Of a stretch of 34,429 bases of DNA, positions 1-7,892 are shown in pieces. The position numbers were made by a program, and so were the translations under genes. Origin of the DNA: Phycicoccus elongatus Lp2. Its GTDB lineage: Bacteria > Actinomycetota > Actinomycetes > Actinomycetales > Dermatophilaceae. The notes beneath the pieces are model-generated. The model was not told where the DNA came from. It ran no database searches and saw only the letters and a list, made by a program, of their open reading frames with translations. Every line of letters begins with the position of its first letter. The stretch's first letter is position 1. Location of the stretch: positions 800,661 to 835,089 of the forward strand of contig NZ_HF570956.1 of the NCBI RefSeq assembly GCF_000367525.1, given 5' to 3'.

Positions 1-84
1 CGGCATACCGAAAGTGCACTATTGGTGAGTTCGGGCGCCGGAGGGTGTCGGGAAGCACTCAGCAGCGTTTGCGACAATCACGGC

Positions 85-753
85 ATGTCGGAGTCATCGA
101 CGGCCCACGCCGCCCTGCCGCGCACGGTCGTGCACCTGCTGCGCCACGGCGAGGTGCACAACCCCGATCGGGTGCTCTACGGACGCCTGCCCGACTACCA
201 CCTCTCGACCCTCGGTCGACAAATGGCGCTGCTCGCGGCCAAGCACCTGGCCGACCACGACATCACCCACATCGTGTCGAGTCCGCTGGAGCGGGCCCGT
301 GAGACCGCGTCACCGGTGGCGGAGATGCACGGCCTGCCGGTCACGCTCGATGAGCGTGTCATCGAGGCGGAGAACGTCTTCGAGGGTCTGCAGGTTGCCG
401 GTGGTCAGGGACTGCTCAAGCACCCGGCGCTGCTCGTCAAGGCGTGGAACCCCTTCCGCCCGAGTTGGGGGGAGCCCTACGTCGAGCTCGCCGCCCGGAT
501 GAAGGCAGCCATCGACGACGTCCGCGCCGCGGCCCGCGGCCACGAGGCGGTCATCGTGTCGCACCAGGCGCCGATCTGGACGGTCCGCTGCGCCTACGAG
601 GGGCGACGCTTCCTCCACGACCCTCGCAAGCGTGAATGCACCCTGGCCAGCCTGACCTCGCTCACCTGGGTGGGCGACGACCTGCTCTCGGTGAGTTACA
701 GCGAGCCGGCTGCCTCCCTGCTCGCCCTGGCCCAACCCGGAGCCGGTGCCTGA
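85..753 (+). CDS. Histidine phosphatase family protein (phosphoglycerate-mutase-like)
   Basis: A cytosolic histidine phosphatase of the phosphoglycerate-mutase-like superfamily; the substrate cannot be told from sequence. The N-terminal motif LLRHGEVHNPDR holds the catalytic RHG histidine. SSPLERARETA follows about 45 residues later, and VSHQAPIW near residue 165 supplies the second active-site histidine. I start at ATG 85 because homology begins just after it; a GTG 63 bases upstream is open but adds an unconserved tail. Its last 8 bases overlap the thioredoxin-like gene, so it looks like the first gene of the cytochrome c maturation operon. M. tuberculosis has the same neighbour (Rv0525 before Rv0526-0529). 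The link to cytochrome assembly rests only on this synteny. Confidence 0.85.
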   Translation: MSESSTAHAALPRTVVHLLRHGEVHNPDRVLYGRLPDYHLSTLGRQMALLAAKHLADHDITHIVSSPLERARETASPVAEMHGLPVTLDERVIEAENVFEGLQVAGGQGLLKHPALLVKAWNPFRPSWGEPYVELAARMKAAIDDVRAAARGHEAVIVSHQAPIWTVRCAYEGRRFLHDPRKRECTLASLTSLTWVGDDLLSVSYSEPAASLLALAQPGAGA

Positions 754-1393
754 CGTGACCTCGTTCCTCCCCGAGCCTCCCCTAGCGGCCACGCTCTTCG
801 GACCCTCCCGTCGCGGTGCCTTCACGGTGGCGCTCGGCGCGGCCTCGCTGGCCCTGACGGCCTGCTCTTCGGACCCCAATTCGATCGCCGAGCAGGCCAA
901 GCGCGGCGACCAGAAGGGTTATGTCTCCGGCGACGGCTCGATCGAGCGGATCGCGGCAGGGGAGCGGAAGGGGCCGGTCACCCTGTCCGGCTCGACGATC
1001 GACGGGGGCACCTGGTCGATGCCCGACGACGGCAGGACCGTCGTCGTCGTCAACGTCTGGGGGTCGTGGTGTGCCCCGTGTGTGGCCGAGGCTCCCCACC
1101 TGCAGTCCGTGTGGACGGCGGTCCAGGCCGACGCCAAGCCGGTCCAGTTCATCGGCATCGACTTCCGCGAGGACCCCGCGCGTGGCCAGGCCTTCGCGGC
1201 CAAGGCCGGGTTGACCTATCCGAGCCTCACCGACGAGTCCGGCCTGCTCATCCTCGAGTTGCAGGGGAAGGCGCCGACCGTGCCGACCACCCTCGTCCTG
1301 GACCCCCAAGGGCGGATCGCCGCCCGGATCGCCGGAACCGCCACCGAGGTGACCCTCACCGGCCTCATCGACGACGTGCTGGCCGAGGCGTGA
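746..1393 (+). CDS. TlpA/ResA-like thiol-disulfide oxidoreductase lipoprotein
   Basis: A membrane-anchored extracytoplasmic thioredoxin-like protein, probably the reductant that keeps apocytochrome c CXXC thiols reduced for haem attachment. Residues 22-40 form a signal peptide ending in a lipobox-like LTAC (Cys40), so it is probably a lipoprotein. The redox motif WCAPC lies at about 108-112 and a cis-proline region (PTVPTTLVLD) follows. The length of 215 residues fits ResA/TlpA. The GTG start at 746 overlaps the previous stop by 8 bases; a GTG at 755 is an alternative. The stop overlaps the ccdA start by four bases. ccdA directly downstream, the usual electron donor for ResA, supports the role. 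Confidence 0.9.
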   Translation: MPDVTSFLPEPPLAATLFGPSRRGAFTVALGAASLALTACSSDPNSIAEQAKRGDQKGYVSGDGSIERIAAGERKGPVTLSGSTIDGGTWSMPDDGRTVVVVNVWGSWCAPCVAEAPHLQSVWTAVQADAKPVQFIGIDFREDPARGQAFAAKAGLTYPSLTDESGLLILELQGKAPTVPTTLVLDPQGRIAARIAGTATEVTLTGLIDDVLAEA

Positions 1394-2163
1394 GCGGGTC
1401 GCTCGTGACCGACGCCGGCCAGACGATCGTCTCGGGTGCGCTGCCGCTCGCCCTGGGCCTCGCGGCGCTGGCCGGGCTGGTGTCCTTCGCCAGCCCCTGC
1501 GTGCTGCCCCTCGTGCCGGGATACCTCGGTTTCGTCTCGGGAATGGCCGCCGGTGACCGCGCGTCGTCGCGGCGGTGGCGCACAGCGGTGGGTGCCCTGC
1601 TCTTCGTGGCCGGTTTCACGGCCGTGTTCGTCCTCATGGCCCTCTTCGTCACCTCCGTCGGACGCGGCCTGTGGGAGCACAAGGACCTCCTCATGCGCCT
1701 CGGGGGCGGCCTGGTCATCGTCCTGGGCCTGGTCTTCCTCGGAGTGGGCCGCTCGATCGGCACCCAGCGCGACACCCGCCTGCGTTGGCGGCCTCGGGCC
1801 GGGTTGCTCGGGGCTCCCGTGCTCGGGGGCATCTTCGCGCTCGGCTGGGCGCCGTGCACCGGGCCGACCCTCGCCGCGGTGCTCATCCTGGCCACCTCGA
1901 CGCAGGGAGCATCCAGCGCCCGCGGACTGGCCCTCACCGTTGCCTACTGCCTGGGCCTGGGCATCCCCTTCCTGCTCGCCGCCGTGGCCGCCGACCGGTT
2001 CGCCCCTGTGCAGCGCTGGCTCGCTCGTCACCGCCGCGGCATCCAGGTCTTCGGCGGTGTCCTGCTCATCGCCATCGGCCTGCTTCTCGTGACCGGCTGG
2101 TGGGACTGGCTCACGACGTGGCTGCAGACCGAGCTCGTCGACAACTTCGTGGTGCCGCTGTGA
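1390..2163 (+). CDS. ccdA: Cytochrome c biogenesis protein CcdA
   Basis: A polytopic membrane protein that passes electrons from cytoplasmic thioredoxin to extracytoplasmic thiol oxidoreductases such as the ResA-like product upstream. The 257-residue protein has about six hydrophobic segments. The two conserved membrane cysteines are visible: Cys37 in ASPCVLPLVPGY and Cys156 in GWAPCTGPT, both hallmarks of the family. The GTG start at 1390 overlaps the previous stop (GTGA), which suggests translational coupling. The frame is open further upstream, but that part is antisense-like low-complexity sequence inside the preceding gene. The stop overlaps the resB start in the same way. Confidence 0.95.
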   Translation: MSGSLVTDAGQTIVSGALPLALGLAALAGLVSFASPCVLPLVPGYLGFVSGMAAGDRASSRRWRTAVGALLFVAGFTAVFVLMALFVTSVGRGLWEHKDLLMRLGGGLVIVLGLVFLGVGRSIGTQRDTRLRWRPRAGLLGAPVLGGIFALGWAPCTGPTLAAVLILATSTQGASSARGLALTVAYCLGLGIPFLLAAVAADRFAPVQRWLARHRRGIQVFGGVLLIAIGLLLVTGWWDWLTTWLQTELVDNFVVPL

Positions 2164-3719
2164 GCGGCGACGTCGTCCAGCCCCGGCTCGGGCTGGTGGG
2201 TTGGCTGCGTTGGGCCTGGCGCCAACTGACGAGCATGCGGACGGCCCTGCTCCTGCTGCTCGTCCTCGCTGTCGGCGCCGTGCCGGGGTCGATCTTCCCG
2301 CAGCGCTCGATCGACGCCACCCGCACCGCCCAGTGGCTCACCGACCACCCGACGGCCGGGCCGATCCTGGATCGCCTCGGCTTCTTCGAGGTCTACGCCT
2401 CTCCGTGGTTCGCCGCGATCTACCTGCTGCTCTTCACCTCGCTGGTCGGCTGCGTGCTGCCCCGCACCAAGCAGCATCTCAAGGCGTTGCGCGCGCGCCC
2501 TCCCCGAGCACCGAAGAACCCTGACCGGCTCGGCGCCAGCCTTGTCGAAACCGTCGACGGCACCCCGGACGAGGTCCTCACCGCCTGGCGAAAGACGTTG
2601 CGTGCCGCCCGTTTCCGGGTGGACAGTCACGATGACAACAGCCTGTCCGCCGAGAAGGGTTACCTCAAGGAGACCGGCAACCTCGCCTTCCACCTGGCCC
2701 TCATCGGCATCATCGTCGGGGTCGCGGTCGGCCACCTCTGGGGCTTCAAGGGTGACGTGATCCTCCCCGAGGGCCAGACCTTCGCCAACACCCTCTCCCG
2801 CTACGACACCTTCAGTCCGGGCCCGCAGGTCGACGCCGCCGATCTCACGCCGTGGACCCTCACCCTCGCCCGGCTCGATGCCGTTTTCGAGGAGGACACC
2901 ACCCGCGAGGGCCAATTGGGTATGCCGCGCGACTTCACCGCCCACGTGGAGTTCGCCCCCACGGCCAAGGCCCCGGTCGAGGACCGGACCATCAAGGTCA
3001 ACCAACCGCTCGAGACCGGCAATGGCACGGTCTTCCTCCTCGGCAACGGCTATGCCCCACACATCACCGTCCGGGATGCGCAGGGCACGGTGATCTACTC
3101 CGATGCCACGCCCTTCCTCGCTCGGGACAACAACTACAAATCGGTGGGCGCCGTCAAGGTTCCAGGCGCCACCCCGAAGGATCTCGGCTTTGCCGGCCTC
3201 TTCCTGCCGACCGGCACGATCACCGAGCACGGGCCGGAGTCGATGTTCCCCCAGCCCCTCGACCCCTATCTCGCCCTCACCGTCTTCGAGGGCGAACTCT
3301 TCCCCGATGGAGCCCCCCAGTCGGTCTACGAACTCGACGACTCCGCCATGACTCAGTTGCGCGCGGAGGGCTCGGATCAGCCACTGCGGCTGTGGATCAA
3401 GGCCGGCCAGAGCATCGACCTGCCCGGTGGTCGCGGATCGATCACCTTCGACGGTGTCGAGCGCTGGGCCGGCCTGTCGGTGCGGACCGACCCGGGCAAG
3501 AGCCTGACCCTGGGGGCCGCTCTGCTCGCCCTCGCCGGCCTGATCGCCATGCTCACCGTCCGCCGCCGCCGGGTCTTCATCCGGGTCAGCGAGGCCGAGC
3601 CCGACGCCGAGGGCCGGCAACGTACGCTGGTGCGGGTCGGCGCCCTCGCCAAGGACGACGACGAGGGCATGACCGACGAGCTGGCCGGGCTCGCCGAACG
3701 AGTGAAGGACCACCGATGA
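2160..3719 (+). CDS. resB: Cytochrome c biogenesis protein ResB
   Basis: ResB subunit of the System II (Ccs) cytochrome c synthetase; with CcsB it delivers haem and ligates it to apocytochrome c outside the membrane. The 519-residue protein has the family layout: a hydrophobic segment near residue 25 (TALLLLLVLAVGAVPGSIFPQ), a second near 85-100, a third near 185 and a large extracytoplasmic domain. A last membrane segment near 450 and a charged cytoplasmic tail close the protein. The GTG start at 2160 overlaps the ccdA stop, and the stop overlaps the ccsB ATG by four bases. One copy of the recurring octamer GTATGCCG lies at 2920-2927. Confidence 0.93.
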   Translation: MSGDVVQPRLGLVGWLRWAWRQLTSMRTALLLLLVLAVGAVPGSIFPQRSIDATRTAQWLTDHPTAGPILDRLGFFEVYASPWFAAIYLLLFTSLVGCVLPRTKQHLKALRARPPRAPKNPDRLGASLVETVDGTPDEVLTAWRKTLRAARFRVDSHDDNSLSAEKGYLKETGNLAFHLALIGIIVGVAVGHLWGFKGDVILPEGQTFANTLSRYDTFSPGPQVDAADLTPWTLTLARLDAVFEEDTTREGQLGMPRDFTAHVEFAPTAKAPVEDRTIKVNQPLETGNGTVFLLGNGYAPHITVRDAQGTVIYSDATPFLARDNNYKSVGAVKVPGATPKDLGFAGLFLPTGTITEHGPESMFPQPLDPYLALTVFEGELFPDGAPQSVYELDDSAMTQLRAEGSDQPLRLWIKAGQSIDLPGGRGSITFDGVERWAGLSVRTDPGKSLTLGAALLALAGLIAMLTVRRRRVFIRVSEAEPDAEGRQRTLVRVGALAKDDDEGMTDELAGLAERVKDHR

Positions 3720-4699
3720 GCGACCAGACCCTGGCGCAGTTCTCGATGCTGAGCCTCTACAGCGCGATGGGGGTGCTCACGCTGGCGATGCTTGCGTTTG
3801 CCGCCCACCTGGCGTGGCTGCTGCCCGCTCGCGACGAGGCCGCCGAGCACGTCGAGGAGTACGAGCTGGTCGCCGCCGGCGGCGTCAGTGACGCCGAGCC
3901 CGGCCCGGCAACCAGCGCCGCGGCATACCGGCCCGGGGACGGGGAGCTCCCGTCGCGCGCCCGATCCGCCGGTGGCATCGCCTCGTCGCTGACCATCCTG
4001 GGGACCCTGCTGCTCACCGCGTCGACGGTGATGCGCGGCCTCGAAGTGCACCGGATGCCGCTGGGCAACATGTTCGAGTTCGCCCTCACCGGTTCCACCT
4101 TCGTCATGCTCGCCTATGTCGGCTGGTCGCTGCGTCGCAATCTGCGTTGGCTCGGCCTCTTCGTCACCGGTCCCGCCGTGCTCGTCCTCGGGCTGGCCAT
4201 CACGATCTGGTATGTCGACGGTGCCGAACTGATGCCCTCGCTCAAGAGTTATTGGCTCGTCATCCACGTGACGATCGCGACATTGTCGATGGCGCTCTTC
4301 GGGATCGGTGCCGCCGTCAACGCGCTCTACCTGTGGCAGGACCATGTCGAGCGCCTCGGTGCCCGCTCGTTCATGAACCGGTTGCCGGGGTCGCGTCAGC
4401 TCGAGAAGCTGGCCTACGGGCTCCACATCATCGCCTTCCCGCTGTGGACCTTCACAGTCATCGCCGGTGCGATCTGGGCGCGGCAGGCCTGGGGGTCCTA
4501 CTGGAACTGGGACCCCAAGGAGGTCTGGTCCTTCGTCATCTGGGTGGTCTACGCGGCCTATCTGCACGCCCGGGTGACGACCGGCTGGCGCCGTCAGAAT
4601 GCCGCGATCATCGCGCTCGCCGGCTTCGCCTGCATCGTCGTCAACTACGGCATCGTCAACGTCTTCTTCGTCGGTCAGCACTCCTACTCGGGACTGTGA
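3716..4699 (+). CDS. ccsB: Cytochrome c biogenesis protein CcsB (CcsA/ResC family)
   Basis: Integral membrane haem-handling subunit of System II cytochrome c assembly and partner of ResB. The diagnostic tryptophan-rich WWD-type motif WGSYWNWDPKE lies at residues 259-269. Candidate haem-ligand histidines include His112 (EVHRMPLGNMFEF), His184 and His237. The 327-residue protein has about eight membrane segments, with a hydrophilic insertion at about 40-85 after the first. ATG 3716 lies inside the resB stop region (ATGA), so the two are probably translated together. The stop overlaps the start of the DUF4229 gene. Actinobacteria usually call this protein CcsB although it belongs to the CcsA/ResC family. 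Confidence 0.95.
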   Translation: MSDQTLAQFSMLSLYSAMGVLTLAMLAFAAHLAWLLPARDEAAEHVEEYELVAAGGVSDAEPGPATSAAAYRPGDGELPSRARSAGGIASSLTILGTLLLTASTVMRGLEVHRMPLGNMFEFALTGSTFVMLAYVGWSLRRNLRWLGLFVTGPAVLVLGLAITIWYVDGAELMPSLKSYWLVIHVTIATLSMALFGIGAAVNALYLWQDHVERLGARSFMNRLPGSRQLEKLAYGLHIIAFPLWTFTVIAGAIWARQAWGSYWNWDPKEVWSFVIWVVYAAYLHARVTTGWRRQNAAIIALAGFACIVVNYGIVNVFFVGQHSYSGL

Positions 4700-4998
4700 T
4701 GGTTCGCTACACCCTGCTTCGCACCCTGGTCTTCTTCGGCTGCCTGCTCATCCTCTGGCTGGCCGGACTGCGCAGCAGGGACCAGCTCTTCCTGCTCGTC
4801 GCCGGGGCAGCCCTCATCTCTATGGTCGTGAGCTACTTCGTGCTGCGGCCCTTCCGGGAGGACTACAGCCGACAGATCGCCGAGAAGCTGGAACACCGCG
4901 CCGAGCAGAAGGCAGCCGAGCGGGGGGCCAAGCCCTCGGACGAGGACATCGAGGACGCCGAGACCGGCGAGGGTGAGGGATCCGACAGCTTCCGCTGA
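4699..4998 (+). CDS. DUF4229 small membrane protein
   Basis: A 99-residue protein with two hydrophobic segments (about 8-23 and 29-48). Then comes a positively charged stretch (RPFREDYSRQIAEKLEHRAE) and an acidic tail rich in D and E. This matches actinobacterial DUF4229 proteins, which have no assigned function. Its ATG overlaps the ccsB stop by one base (TGATG), which places it at the end of the cytochrome c maturation operon. A GTG one codon upstream is also possible. A role in cytochrome assembly or membrane organisation would be inference from position only. Confidence 0.8.
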   Translation: MVRYTLLRTLVFFGCLLILWLAGLRSRDQLFLLVAGAALISMVVSYFVLRPFREDYSRQIAEKLEHRAEQKAAERGAKPSDEDIEDAETGEGEGSDSFR

Positions 4999-5035
4999 CG
5001 GCCGCACGGGCCGGCTGGGCGAGGCGAGACGGCGG

Positions 5036-5055
5036 GGCCGACCGGTGGGTCGGCC
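5036..5055. terminator. Candidate bidirectional hairpin between convergent genes
   Basis: A perfect 8-base inverted repeat (GGCCGACC / GGTCGGCC) with a GGTG loop lies in the 77-base gap between the DUF4229 gene and the end of menA, which converge here. No T-run follows on either strand, so it is not a classical intrinsic terminator. High-GC actinobacteria often use such U-less hairpins. The octamer GAGGCGAG flanks it as a direct repeat at 5021 and 5056. Confidence 0.4.
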
Positions 5056-5075
5056 GAGGCGAGGAAGCGGCGCCG

Positions 5076-5960
5076 TCAGGCCAGAGCGCCCGCGACGATC
5101 ACGCCGATCGCGATGAGCACGGCATACACGACCTCGAAGAGCCCGGTCGCGCCGAGCGCGGGGATGAGGTCGCGCCCCTGTGCCCCTCCGAGGATGGTGC
5201 GCGCCGACGGGACGACCAGCGGCACGGCGAGTAGCCCCAGCAGGGCCCACGGCGTGGCGATCACCATGGCGGTGCACGCGGCCACGGAGACCAGCAGCAA
5301 CGCGAGCCACAGCAGTCGGGTGCCCCGGTCGCCGAGGCGAACCGCCAGCGTGCGCTTGCCGGCGACGGTGTCCCCGGGGATGTCGCGCAGGTTGTTGACG
5401 ACGAGGATCGCGGAGGCGATGGCGCCGATGCCCACGGCCGCGAACAGCCCGAACCAGGTGAGGTGCCCCAATTGGGTGTACTGCGTGCCCAAGGTGGCGA
5501 CCAACCCGAAGAAGACGAAGACGAACACCTCGCCCCAACCGCTGTAGCCATAGGGCCGCTCGCCACCGGTGTACTTCCAAGCAGCGATGACCGACAGGAC
5601 GCCGATGGGCAGCATGAGCCACGCGCCGGAGAGGGCCACGAGCGCGAGGCCGACGATCCCGGCGAAGCCGAAGCACAAGAAGGCCATGAGCTTGACGTTG
5701 GACGCCAGGGCCAGACGCTGTCCGACGAGCCGCACCGGGCCGACCCGGTCGGCGTCGGTCCCTCGGATGCCGTCGCTGTAGTCATTGGCGTAGTTGACGC
5801 CGACCTGCAGCGCGAGCGCGACGACGAGGGCCAGGAGGGCGTAGCCGTAGACCGGCCGTGCGCCGAGGCCGGCGGCAGCGGTGCCGGCGATCACCGGGGC
5901 GAAGGCAGCGGGGAGGGTTCGGGGGCGCGCACCGGCGACCCATTGTTCGAGCGTGGCCAT
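5076..5960 (-). CDS. menA: 1,4-dihydroxy-2-naphthoate polyprenyltransferase MenA
   Basis: Membrane UbiA-superfamily prenyltransferase that joins DHNA to a polyprenyl diphosphate to give demethylmenaquinone. The Mg-diphosphate-binding motif NDYSDGIRGTDADR lies at residues 59-72. A second aspartate-rich segment, NNLRDIPGD, lies near residue 190. About eight to nine hydrophobic helices fill the remaining 294 residues. I start at ATG 5960 because MATLEQWVAGARPRTLPAA is the conserved MenA N-terminus; the frame is open further upstream without homology. It is last in a menE, PLDc_N, menA transcription unit, 16 bases after the middle gene. An octamer copy (CGGCATAC) is at 5120-5127. Confidence 0.95.
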   Translation of the reverse strand: MATLEQWVAGARPRTLPAAFAPVIAGTAAAGLGARPVYGYALLALVVALALQVGVNYANDYSDGIRGTDADRVGPVRLVGQRLALASNVKLMAFLCFGFAGIVGLALVALSGAWLMLPIGVLSVIAAWKYTGGERPYGYSGWGEVFVFVFFGLVATLGTQYTQLGHLTWFGLFAAVGIGAIASAILVVNNLRDIPGDTVAGKRTLAVRLGDRGTRLLWLALLLVSVAACTAMVIATPWALLGLLAVPLVVPSARTILGGAQGRDLIPALGATGLFEVVYAVLIAIGVIVAGALA

Positions 5961-5976
5961 GGTTCCTAGGGTTTTC

Positions 5977-6225
5977 TCACAGCTTGCGGAGGAAGTCGGG
6001 GTCGTCGTCGGGGCCGCGCGGCCGCAGTGGCCGCTGGCCCGGGGGTCGCTGGGGGCGGCCCGCGACGAGCCAGGCGATGGATCCCGCGAGGGGGAAGAGC
6101 AGGACGACGAACACCCAGACGAGTTTCGGCAGCCCACGCACGGCGTGCTCGTCGGTGCGGACGCAGTCGATCACGCAGTAGACCGACAGCGCCAGCGACA
6201 GGACGACGGGCAGGACACGCAGCAC
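5977..6225 (-). CDS. PLDc_N-type small membrane protein
   Basis: An 82-residue protein with two membrane segments: LRVLPVVLSLALSVYCVIDC at the N-terminus and VWVFVVLLFPLAGSIAWLVAG at about 35-55. Basic and proline-rich residues follow, then an acidic end. The CxxDC and P-x-x-G-x-I-x-W-L-x-x-G patterns match the phospholipase D-nuclease N-terminal domain (PLDc_N) that anchors cardiolipin synthases, here as a stand-alone protein. I choose GTG 6225, which lies 7 bases after the menE stop and begins the hydrophobic segment. It sits between menE and menA in the same unit; its function is unknown. Confidence 0.75.
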   Translation of the reverse strand: MLRVLPVVLSLALSVYCVIDCVRTDEHAVRGLPKLVWVFVVLLFPLAGSIAWLVAGRPQRPPGQRPLRPRGPDDDPDFLRKL

Positions 6226-6232
6226 GCTCCCA

Positions 6233-7408
6233 TTATCCGTCGCTGAGCAAATCGGCGGCGCCGCGACGGTCGGGCTTGCCGGGACCGCGGGTGGGGATCG
6301 CTGGCACCGTCCGGACCCGCTGGGGGAGCGCATGCCCGGGCAGTATGCCGCGCAGGGCCTCCCTGACCTCCTCGCGGGTGAGGCGGGTGCCCGAGGCCGT
6401 GGTGACGATCGCGCCGACGGCCTGGCCCCACTCGGGGTCAGGCACGGCGACGACGAGGGCCTCGATCACGCCGGGGCAGTGGGCGACGATGGTCTCTTCG
6501 ACGAGGCGGGGTGACACCTTGAGCCCACCGGTCGTGATGAGGTCGTCGAGGCGCCCGTGGACCTGGAGGCGGCCGTCGGGCAGGAACTCCCCGTGGTCGT
6601 CCGTGCGGAACCAGCGTTCCCCGGCCGTGTCGGCGACGAAGTGGGAGTCGGTGCGTTCTGGGTCCGCGAGGTAGCCGCTGGCCAGGCTCGGGCCGCCCAG
6701 GTGCACCCGGCCGTCATCGTCGAGGGCGACCCGGGTGCCCTCCAGTGGCCGACCGTCGTAGACGCAACCACCGCAGGTCTCGGACATGCCATAGGTGGCG
6801 ACGAGGATGACGCCCTCCCGGTCTGCCGTTGAGCGCAATCGTGGGGGCAGGGCCGCACCGCCGACGAGGACGGCGTCGAAGGAGCGCAGTGCGTCCCGGC
6901 CCCCGTCGTCCTCGAGGAGACGCGCCACCTGCGTCGGGACGAGCGAGACGTAGCGTCGCGCGTCGGGGTCCATGGCCGCGGCGCCCCGCACCACGTCGGT
7001 GACCGAGGCGGTCGTCGTGACGATCGGCTCCTGCCCGGCGACCAGGCCGCGCAGCAGCACCTGGAGTCCGGCGATGTGGTGGGCGGGGAGGGTGAGCAGC
7101 CACTGACCGGGGCCGCCGAGGCGCCGGTGGGTGGCTCCGATGGAGGCGGCGAGGGCGCTTGCGGTGAGCATCGCGAGCTTGGGGTCGCCGGTGGAGCCGG
7201 AGGTGCCGACGACCACGGCGAGGTCGTCGGGGAGAGACTCGGGGGCGACCCGGGGAAGGAGCGGTGGAGGGGAGGTCGCGGCATACGGCGCGATCGGGTG
7301 ACCGCGCAGGGCCTCGGCGAGGCGGGGGAGGGCGGCGAGCACGGTGGGGCCCGAGGGGAGCGGCAGCGGCTCGATCCGGCCGGTCATCGCCTGGGGGCTG
7401 CTCGTCAC
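6233..7408 (-). CDS. menE: o-Succinylbenzoate-CoA ligase MenE
   Basis: Adenylate-forming ligase that activates o-succinylbenzoate to its CoA thioester for MenB. The ANL-superfamily motifs are present in order: the P-loop VGTSGSTGDPK at about 68-77, ATYGMSETCGG in the middle, WFRTDDHGE, and GRLDDLITTGGLKVSP. The C-terminal RGPGKPDRR supplies the catalytic lysine. At about 391 residues it is short, as MenE usually is. The start is uncertain: GTG 7408, ATG 7387 and a TTG near 7471 are all in frame, and none has a good ribosome site. The TTG would run through an ArsR operator, so I reject it. It is transcribed with the small membrane gene and menA. Confidence 0.92.
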   Translation of the reverse strand: MTSSPQAMTGRIEPLPLPSGPTVLAALPRLAEALRGHPIAPYAATSPPPLLPRVAPESLPDDLAVVVGTSGSTGDPKLAMLTASALAASIGATHRRLGGPGQWLLTLPAHHIAGLQVLLRGLVAGQEPIVTTTASVTDVVRGAAAMDPDARRYVSLVPTQVARLLEDDGGRDALRSFDAVLVGGAALPPRLRSTADREGVILVATYGMSETCGGCVYDGRPLEGTRVALDDDGRVHLGGPSLASGYLADPERTDSHFVADTAGERWFRTDDHGEFLPDGRLQVHGRLDDLITTGGLKVSPRLVEETIVAHCPGVIEALVVAVPDPEWGQAVGAIVTTASGTRLTREEVREALRGILPGHALPQRVRTVPAIPTRGPGKPDRRGAADLLSDG

Positions 7409-7452
7409 GAGGTCAGGGTATGCCGTCGCTCGTCGGGAGACGCCGGCCCTAT

Positions 7453-7468
7453 TCAACTCATCGGTTGA
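7453..7468. promoter_or_regulatory. Candidate ArsR operator A overlapping a -35 element
   Basis: A 16-base imperfect palindrome, TCAACTCATCGGTTGA, matches operator B at 13 of 16 bases. Its right half overlaps TTGACA at 7465-7470, a perfect -35 hexamer. The -10 region about 17 bases downstream is weak (around 7488-7493). Binding by the ArsR product encoded just downstream would block this promoter. This is inference from position and symmetry. Confidence 0.55.
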
Positions 7469-7498
7469 CAAAGCGTTCGGTGGGGGGCATCGTTGTTT

Positions 7499-7514
7499 TC
7501 AACCGATTGGTTGA
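7499..7514. promoter_or_regulatory. Candidate ArsR operator B just upstream of the regulator start
   Basis: The palindrome TCAACCGATTGGTTGA has 6-base perfect half-sites TCAACC and GGTTGA around four bases. It ends 12 bases before the ATG of the ArsR-type regulator. Its centre is 46 bases from that of operator A, and both copies are followed by CA (TTGACA). Two near-identical palindromes in front of a winged-helix repressor suggest autoregulation. Confidence 0.6.
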
Positions 7515-7526
7515 CAAGGGGGATCG

Positions 7527-7892
7527 ATGGCAGGGCACGAGTTGGACCGGGCGTTCGCGGCGCTGGCCGATGGCACGCGACGAGACATCGTCTCCCGACT
7601 CACCCTCGGTGATGCCACCGTCGGTGAACTCGCTGCCCCGTATGACGTCTCCCTGCAGGCGATCTCGAAGCACATCCGTGTCCTCGAGGTCGCCGGCCTC
7701 GTCAGCGTCACTGCCGATGCCCAGCGGCGTCGGGTCCACCTCGAAGCGGCCGCCCTCGCCGGTCTCGTCCGCTGGATCGAGCGCCACCAACGCGCCGCCG
7801 AGGCGCGCCTCAGCCTGCTCGAGGCCGTGCTCGCGGACCTCGACAGTCCCACCTCCCCGAACACCACCCCCACGAAAGGAAAGACGTCATGA
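7527..7892 (+). CDS. ArsR-family winged-helix transcriptional regulator
   Basis: A 121-residue DNA-binding regulator of the ArsR type found next to SRPBCC/AHSA1 genes. The N-terminal FAALADGTRRDIVSRL and the HTH segment VGELAAPYDVSLQAISKHIRV are characteristic. The wing follows at ADAQRRRVHL. There is no cysteine metal-sensing motif, so a small-molecule or apo-repressor mode is likelier than metal sensing. The C-terminal arm (WIERHQRAAEARLSLLEAVL) is a probable dimerisation helix. The stop overlaps the next ATG (ATGA). Two palindromic operators upstream suggest self-repression, and menE is transcribed divergently from the same gap. Confidence 0.9.
   Translation: MAGHELDRAFAALADGTRRDIVSRLTLGDATVGELAAPYDVSLQAISKHIRVLEVAGLVSVTADAQRRRVHLEAAALAGLVRWIERHQRAAEARLSLLEAVLADLDSPTSPNTTPTKGKTS

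Noticed and set aside
2028-3713. Long open frame on the minus strand opposite resB (561 codons)
   Set aside because: Antisense shadow of a high-GC gene; the translation is rich in E, G, R and P without any domain, and resB on the plus strand is unambiguous.
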